Source: Verrucomicrobiota bacterium
Lineage (GTDB): Bacteria > Verrucomicrobiota > Verrucomicrobiia > Opitutales > Opitutaceae
NCBI GenBank assembly: GCA_023446735.1
Contig: JAEXPQ010000327.1
Location: forward strand, 1 to 6,687
Length of the DNA stretch: 6,687 nt
Reading direction: 5' to 3'
In this document: in pieces, positions 4,616 to 6,687 of the stretch
Layout: each line of letters begins with the position of its first letter
How positions within the stretch are numbered: position 1 is the stretch's first letter
The notes under the pieces: generated by a model
Seen by the model: only the letters and a program-made list of their open reading frames with translations
What the model was told of the DNA's origin: nothing
Databases searched by the model: none
Position numbers and translations under genes: made by a program

Positions 4616-6687
4616 ATGTCCGCCGAAACTCTCTCCCGCACTCTCCTCGAAAGCACCACCTCCATGCCCGCGTCGGAAATCCTCCTCACCGTCAAGAAGC
4701 GCGACGGCAAAGCCGCCCCGTTCAAACTCGAGCGCATCGTGCGCGCCATCGCTCTCGCGGCCTACGGCTCCAAACACGACGAGGCCAAGAACCCCCAACG
4801 CGACAACGCCGAGCTGCGCTACGGCCTCGATGAGGCCACGTTCCGCACGGTGTTCAACCTCTCGGCCGAGGTGCGCGACATGGTGATCGAGAAGTTCGGC
4901 ACCGCCGGCGCCCCCGGGGTGGAGGACGTGCAGGACCTCATCGAGCTCACGCTGCTCAAGCACGGCCAGTACGAGATCGCGCGCCACTACATCTTCTACC
5001 GCATCCAGCACTCCGAGCTCCGACCGGTCGTGCATGGCGACTGCGGTCTGCAGGACTACATCGCGATCAGCCGCTACTGCCGCTACGACGAGACCCTCGG
5101 CCGCCGTGAGATCTGGGCCGAGGCCGTGGAACGTGTCGCGCAGATGCACCTGCGCCGCGTCGCCAAGATCGCCGACAAGGACCTCAACGCCTCCCTGCGC
5201 GACCTCGTCGCGAAGGGCACCGTGAGCCCCGAGGCCGCGCGCGACACCGGCCCGCTCGGCTCGCTCTCCGACGAGATCGTTCGCGCCTTCAACCTGGTGA
5301 AGGCTAAGAAGGTCCTGCCCTCCATGCGCTCGCTGCAGTTCGGCGGCCGCGCCATCGAGGTCTCCAACTCCCGCATCTACAACTGCACCGCCTCGCCGGT
5401 GAACCGCGTCGAGTTCTTCCGCGAGTATTTCTTCCTTCTGCTCAGCGGCTGCGGCTGCGGCTTCTCCGTGCAGAAGCAGCACGTGGCCATGCTCCCGGTC
5501 CTCGCCGCTCGCGGTGACGAGCTCGACCTCCCGGTCAAGCACTACCCCGTGCCGGACACCGTCGAGGGCTGGTCCGACTCGCTCCACGAGCTCCTCGAGA
5601 GCTTCGTCCACGGCTACAAGGTCGAGTTCTCGTTCCACCAGATCCGTTCCCGCGGCTCCCTGCTCAAGACTTCCGGCGGCAAGGCCCCCGGCCACCTCCC
5701 GCTCAAGCGCGCGCTCACCCGCGTTGAGGAAATCCTCATCGGGGCCGCCGGCCGCCAGCTCCGCCCGATCGAGGTCTACGACATCTGCATGCACGTCGCC
5801 CAGTCCGTGCTCTCCGGTGGCATCCGCCGTTCGGCCACGATCTGCCTCTTCAGCCCCGAGGACGAGGAGATGATGGCCGCCAAGACCGGCGACTGGTTCC
5901 GCACGCACCCGCAGCGTTCCGCCTCCAACAACTCCGCGGTCCTCGTCCGCGACCAGACCCCGCGCGACGTCTACCAGCGCCTCTTCGAGTGCCAGAAGCA
6001 GTTCGGCGAGCCTGGCTTCTACTTCGTCAACGGCTCCGACCCGGACGTCCTCCCGAATCCCTGCGTCGAGATCGCGCTCAACCCGAAGCTCGTCGTCACC
6101 TCGCGCGAGATCGAGAAGCTCCGCGGCTACGGCTACACCGGCCACCTCGAGGAGGGCATGGAGCTCTGGGGTTGGCAGATGTGCAACCTCTCAACGATCT
6201 CCGGCGCCGCCGCCGACACGCCCGACCAGTTCTTCGCGCTCGCCCGCGCCGCGGCCCTCATCGGCACCGTGCAGGCCACGTACACCGACATCCCGTACCT
6301 CGGGCCGGTCACGCGCGTCATCAACGAGCGCGAGGCCCTCATCGGCGTCTCGATCTGCGGCGTGCTCGACAACCCGGACATCCTCCTCGACCCGGCCATC
6401 CTGCGCCGCGGCGCCGAGGTGGTGAAGGCCGCCAACGCCGCCGGCGCCGCCGCCCTCGGCATCAATCGCGCCGCCCGCACCACCTGCGTGAAGCCCGAGG
6501 GCACCTCGTCCCTCGTGCTCAACGCCGGCTCGGGCATCCACCCGCACCACGCCCGCCGCTACTTCCGCCGCGTGCAGGCCAGCTCCAACGACCCGATCTT
6601 CCGCTGGTTCAAGAAGCACAACCCGCACATGACCGAGAAGTCGGTCTACAACGAGGGCACCGAGGTCATCACCTTCCCGGTCGAGGC
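4616..6687 (+). CDS. nrdJ: Adenosylcobalamin-dependent (class II, NrdJ/RtpR-like) ribonucleotide reductase, N-terminal 690 residues
   Basis: Class II RNRs make deoxynucleotides using a radical generated from adenosylcobalamin, with or without oxygen. The frame is open from ATG 4616 to the window edge; the C-terminus is missing. An ATP-cone domain (about 25-135: VKKRDG, FKLERIVRAI, HYIFYR) is followed by the ten-stranded barrel. Cys257 (IYNCTASP) and Cys523 (QMCNL) fit the active-site disulfide pair; Cys483 in NPCVE fits the thiyl-radical cysteine, with Asn481 and Glu485 as catalytic partners. GCGCGFSVQ, SGGIRRSA, GEPGFYFVNG and the phosphate loop KPEGTSS are typical of the RtpR-like branch. 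The two cysteines 483 and 523 are 40 residues apart, wider than in the Lactobacillus enzyme. The ATG at 4664 (Met17) is an alternative start; neither has a Shine-Dalgarno. Class II is judged from motif style; the missing C-terminus should hold the redox cysteines. Confidence 0.9.
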   Translation, partial: MSAETLSRTLLESTTSMPASEILLTVKKRDGKAAPFKLERIVRAIALAAYGSKHDEAKNPQRDNAELRYGLDEATFRTVFNLSAEVRDMVIEKFGTAGAPGVEDVQDLIELTLLKHGQYEIARHYIFYRIQHSELRPVVHGDCGLQDYIAISRYCRYDETLGRREIWAEAVERVAQMHLRRVAKIADKDLNASLRDLVAKGTVSPEAARDTGPLGSLSDEIVRAFNLVKAKKVLPSMRSLQFGGRAIEVSNSRIYNCTASPVNRVEFFREYFFLLLSGCGCGFSVQKQHVAMLPVLAARGDELDLPVKHYPVPDTVEGWSDSLHELLESFVHGYKVEFSFHQIRSRGSLLKTSGGKAPGHLPLKRALTRVEEILIGAAGRQLRPIEVYDICMHVAQSVLSGGIRRSATICLFSPEDEEMMAAKTGDWFRTHPQRSASNNSAVLVRDQTPRDVYQRLFECQKQFGEPGFYFVNGSDPDVLPNPCVEIALNPKLVVTSREIEKLRGYGYTGHLEEGMELWGWQMCNLSTISGAAADTPDQFFALARAAALIGTVQATYTDIPYLGPVTRVINEREALIGVSICGVLDNPDILLDPAILRRGAEVVKAANAAGAAALGINRAARTTCVKPEGTSSLVLNAGSGIHPHHARRYFRRVQASSNDPIFRWFKKHNPHMTEKSVYNEGTEVITFPVE

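Noticed and set aside
4586..6145. A 519-codon open frame on the minus strand
   Set aside because: It is the antisense shadow of the nrdJ gene. Its composition is low-complexity, and the plus strand carries intact RNR motifs.
1..6687. CRISPR arrays, tRNA or rRNA genes, insertion sequences, attachment sites
   Set aside because: No regularly spaced repeats, tRNA arm patterns, transposase motifs or terminal repeats were seen by eye.

Overview
This is a high-GC bacterial window, all on the plus strand, holding the end of a SAM-cycle gene and an apparent two-gene ribonucleotide reductase (RNR) cluster. The base composition, the lack of Shine-Dalgarno sequences and the resemblance of the RNR proteins to ones I recall from Verrucomicrobiota suggest an Opitutaceae-like organism. 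That placement is from memory and is tentative.

Layout. Positions 1-489 are the last 162 codons of S-adenosylhomocysteine hydrolase (ahcY), followed by a hairpin and a strong intrinsic terminator (547-587). Positions 588 to about 1076 hold no supportable gene. From about 1077 there is a candidate control region: a weak promoter-like pair overlapped by an inverted repeat and by two NrdR-box-like sites exactly 32 bp apart. A structured leader follows, ending in a second terminator-like hairpin plus T5 (1393-1433), only 43 nt before the next start codon. This looks like transcription attenuation.

Positions 1477-4563 encode a 1,028-residue protein that aligns along its length with the class I RNR large subunit (NrdA). 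It has a degenerate and then a well-kept ATP-cone domain. By motif alignment it has lost the radical cysteine, both active-site disulfide cysteines, the radical-transfer tyrosine pair, the catalytic asparagine, the substrate phosphate loop and the C-terminal redox cysteines. The reading frame is intact, so I read it as a pseudoenzyme rather than a decaying gene. After 52 bases, position 4616 begins a second RNR large chain of the class II (adenosylcobalamin-dependent, NrdJ/RtpR-like) type. It has an intact ATP cone and all active-site motifs that fall inside the window, and it runs off the right edge.

How the parts may work together. The NrdJ-like enzyme could make deoxynucleotides without oxygen, while the dead NrdA homologue, which keeps an ATP/dATP-sensing cone, may act as a partner, allosteric regulator or scaffold. 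The shared leader with NrdR-like sites and an attenuator would tie both to deoxynucleotide supply. The pseudoenzyme is the most novel item here; its regulatory role is inference.
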